Shown: positions 5,001 to 5,345 of the stretch, piece after piece
Numbering within the stretch: position 1 is the first letter of the stretch
Layout of the letters: every line of letters begins with the position of its first letter
NCBI GenBank assembly: GCA_900553925.1
Contig: USFH01000144.1
Coordinates: 1-5,345, forward strand
From: an uncultured Clostridium sp.
GTDB taxonomy: Bacteria > Bacillota > Clostridia > Lachnospirales > Lachnospiraceae
Length of the DNA: 5,345 bases
Reading direction: 5' to 3'
Made by a program: the position numbers and the translations under genes
The notes under the pieces: generated by a model
The model's input: only the letters and a program-made list of their open reading frames with translations
Told to the model about the DNA's origin: nothing
Database searches by the model: none

Positions 5001-5345
5001 CTGATATTGACAAGAAGTTAGAGGTAGATGTGCCGGTCACAGTGACAGCGAAGTATGCTGGCGAAGATGCAGGTAACTACGAAGTAGAAAGTGTAGAAAT
5101 CACATTGACACGAAAGGCATGTACGCATCCAACAATTAAGTGGATCGTCGATAAAGAAGCGACCGTAGATGCAGAAGGAAGCAGACATAAGGAATGTACG
5201 GTCTGTGGGAAAAAACTTGAGACAGAAACAATTGCGAAGCTTCCGAAACCGACACCAACTCCGGAACCGAAGCCGGAACCAACGCCTACACCTACCCCGG
5301 CACCGGTAGTAACACCGGATGTTACGGTTTCTTACCGGTGCCGGG
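2042..5345 (+). CDS. Large secreted multi-domain surface protein (GLUG, MBG/YDG modules), 3' end missing
   Basis: The frame is open for 1,101 codons to the right edge with no stop. Residues 1-40 are a signal peptide: basic start, hydrophobic core about 14-28, likely cleavage after V-Q-A40. Residues about 45-110 resemble a beta-rich module common in Clostridia (G-W-N-Y-N-x-T-x-x-I-L-T-L-T-N, then D-L-N-L-Q-I-K-G-D-N-T-I); about 117-225 looks like an irregular beta-solenoid. CxxC pairs stand at 312/315 and 336/339. Residues 352-430 hold the usual pre-GLUG block (A-G-Q-L-Y-W-F-A, W-T-P-I, G-T-F-D-G). GLUG repeats begin at 468, 498, 528 and 554, and N/G-C-Y lies at 481, 512, 541, 572 and 604. More cysteine pairs follow at 718/721 and 766/771. 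Immunoglobulin-like MBG/YDG modules span about 780-1026 (Y-D-G at 790 and 874; N/D-A-G-x-Y at 832, 911 and 1009). A last ribbon (C1027, C1052/C1055) precedes a Pro/Thr linker. It is probably an adhesin or wall-bound protein; the ligand is unknown. No enzyme motif was recognised. Confidence 0.85.
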   Translation, partial: MRKREGMKKRRSRILAWLLACLMVLSVIQGTGWGSLTVQAEEAEKIPTKLKVGTKDEDQVIKDGAVINKEGTGWNYNETTNILTLTNANLGDIIYDGGDLNLQIKGDNTIGQIDSVENAIYITGIENGKLACTDIAVDTFSVENIELNASNDINVKTATVKNVKLNTSTYLDTNILNCSGSQINTADRVYVGGSLNCVDSEIRAGKIDFSVIKRTYTDSIVVDNNNKTTRIYGAATLCEDLTIPSAGTIMFAEGASITNLDKLTVEEDAKIFVNYKMDEYGSESYEKHTHNTEATKGGTYKDSQMHYENVACKDCPIGYVTETLVEREHTYENGFCKACDAYEPAVLNSNNAYEIGNAGQLYWFADKVNKESYKYVNVNVVLTADIVVNKNVLNDGELTKDVDGLRNWTPIQQYDGTFDGAQHTISGIYCVSDTIEEAGIFQNTIDNAIVENIGVLDSYYCLKKGYNVGGIVGFNSGIIRNCYNEGMVSSLYNNDNYLGGICGMNGGGNITGCYNKGKVANSVRGTRAGGICGRSTNKILNCYNTGSVTGGYMVGGICGSNASSTTSGRIENCYNIGTINTIINDNDYKRNIAVIENETAVVKNCYYLEDNYIAEEDGASGRDADDFASGEIAYRLQVGQDDPVWGQTLAEEGGDPYPVLGGKTVYQNETYSGCTKETSLTIEYSNEEKDIKFTHTLEKSEKVNADCENDGKEAYWTCTNCQKQFSDEDGTKELTELPVISAFGHDYKVDEEKSEDGTRVKLIFTCQREGCTADKHEVTVTLTAPDSLTYDGTAKEATVTQTPENAFDSVSVSYESVDKRRSATLVEGKPVNAGDYKATVTVGTGEDAVSASVEYTIQKKEISVYSVDVSDKVYDGTTKVKVSRVTLIGILGQDVVEADMTDLYGDLPDKNAGTYTEITLPELKLVGDSADNYELIQPDNPMKLNASVTVQKAQKAPNMPEVSMDVDYTKTTVGAVTLPTGWKFDDADIDKKLEVDVPVTVTAKYAGEDAGNYEVESVEITLTRKACTHPTIKWIVDKEATVDAEGSRHKECTVCGKKLETETIAKLPKPTPTPEPKPEPTPTPTPAPVVTPDVTVSYRCR
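3443..3865 (+). repeat. GLUG-type repeat block within the surface protein
   Basis: Four units of about 26-31 residues each begin with x-G-G-I-(V/C)-G (residues 468, 498, 528, 554) and continue to a C-Y-N-x-G turn; a fifth, degenerate N-C-Y-Y closes the block at 604-607. Cysteines of the C-Y element (482, 513, 542, 573, 605) recur every 29-32 residues. Three of the four G-G-I-x-G motifs also have cysteine (502, 532, 558) where valine is common. The pattern fits GLUG motifs (PF07581) in bacterial surface proteins, which probably stack as a beta-solenoid. Confidence 0.75.
5240..5320 (+). repeat. Pro/Thr-rich linker coding repeat
   Basis: Residues 1067-1093 are an alternating Pro-Thr/Glu/Lys run (T-P-T-P-E-P-K-P-E-P-T-P-T-P-T-P-A-P). 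Such linkers usually separate an exposed region from a wall-binding or further C-terminal module. Here the following residues, D-V-T-V-S-Y-R, resemble the start of a ChW-type wall-associated repeat; this is inference because the rest is missing. Confidence 0.65.
5296..5345. repeat. 13-bp perfect inverted repeat ending at the window edge
   Basis: CCCGGCACCGGTA (5296-5308) is the exact reverse complement of the last 13 bases, TACCGGTGCCGGG (5333-5345), separated by 24 nt. Inside the loop a second inverted repeat pairs GTAACA (5309-5314) with TGTTAC (5320-5325). Both outer arms contain the palindrome ACCGGT (5302-5307 and 5334-5339). It may be a real GC-rich hairpin or a fold-back artefact at a contig end. 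Confidence 0.8.

Noticed and set aside
5240..5310. Pro/Thr-rich repeat as a slippage-prone phase-variation tract.
   Set aside because: The codons vary (ccg, cca, cct with aca, act, acg, acc), so there is no pure tandem DNA repeat long enough to suggest slippage switching.

Overview
The window reads as chromosomal DNA from an anaerobic, endospore-forming member of the Clostridia, most likely a Lachnospiraceae gut bacterium of the Roseburia/Eubacterium/Agathobacter kind. This is inferred from three things: a two-gene dipicolinate synthase (spore-core solute), AGGAGG-type ribosome binding sites, and a very large secreted protein built from modules (GLUG, MBG/YDG, CxxC ribbons, Pro/Thr linker) that are common in the surface proteins of that group. 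The genus is not proven.

Layout: (1) 1-379, the 3' end of a D-alanyl-D-alanine carboxypeptidase (PBP5/DacF-like) gene; its catalytic part lies upstream of the window. (2) 446-1228 and 1248-1823, dpaA and dpaB (spoVFA/spoVFB), a tight two-gene unit encoding both subunits of dipicolinate synthase. It is preceded by a good match to a mother-cell sigma-K promoter and has strong ribosome binding sites. (3) 1824-2041, an intergenic region holding a 13-bp direct repeat around a 10-bp palindrome, a strong intrinsic terminator, two further small inverted repeats, and the leader of the next gene. (4) 2042-5345, one uninterrupted reading frame of 1,101 codons that runs off the right edge. It encodes a secreted, multi-domain, probably cell-surface protein: signal peptide, beta-solenoid-like N-terminal region, CxxC ribbons, four GLUG repeats, MBG/YDG-type immunoglobulin-like modules, and a Pro/Thr linker.

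The first three genes fit one theme. The carboxypeptidase trims peptidoglycan peptides and may act on cortex or the sporulating cell wall, while DpaA and DpaB make the dipicolinic acid loaded into the forespore. The large surface protein is a separate transcription unit behind the terminator and has no visible link to sporulation, apart from a weak sigma-E-like promoter candidate.

No clear novel system is visible. The points most worth a second look are the 13-bp inverted repeat that ends exactly at the last base of the window (possible fold-back assembly artefact or real hairpin), the repeat cluster after dpaB, and the cysteine-rich mosaic architecture of the surface protein.
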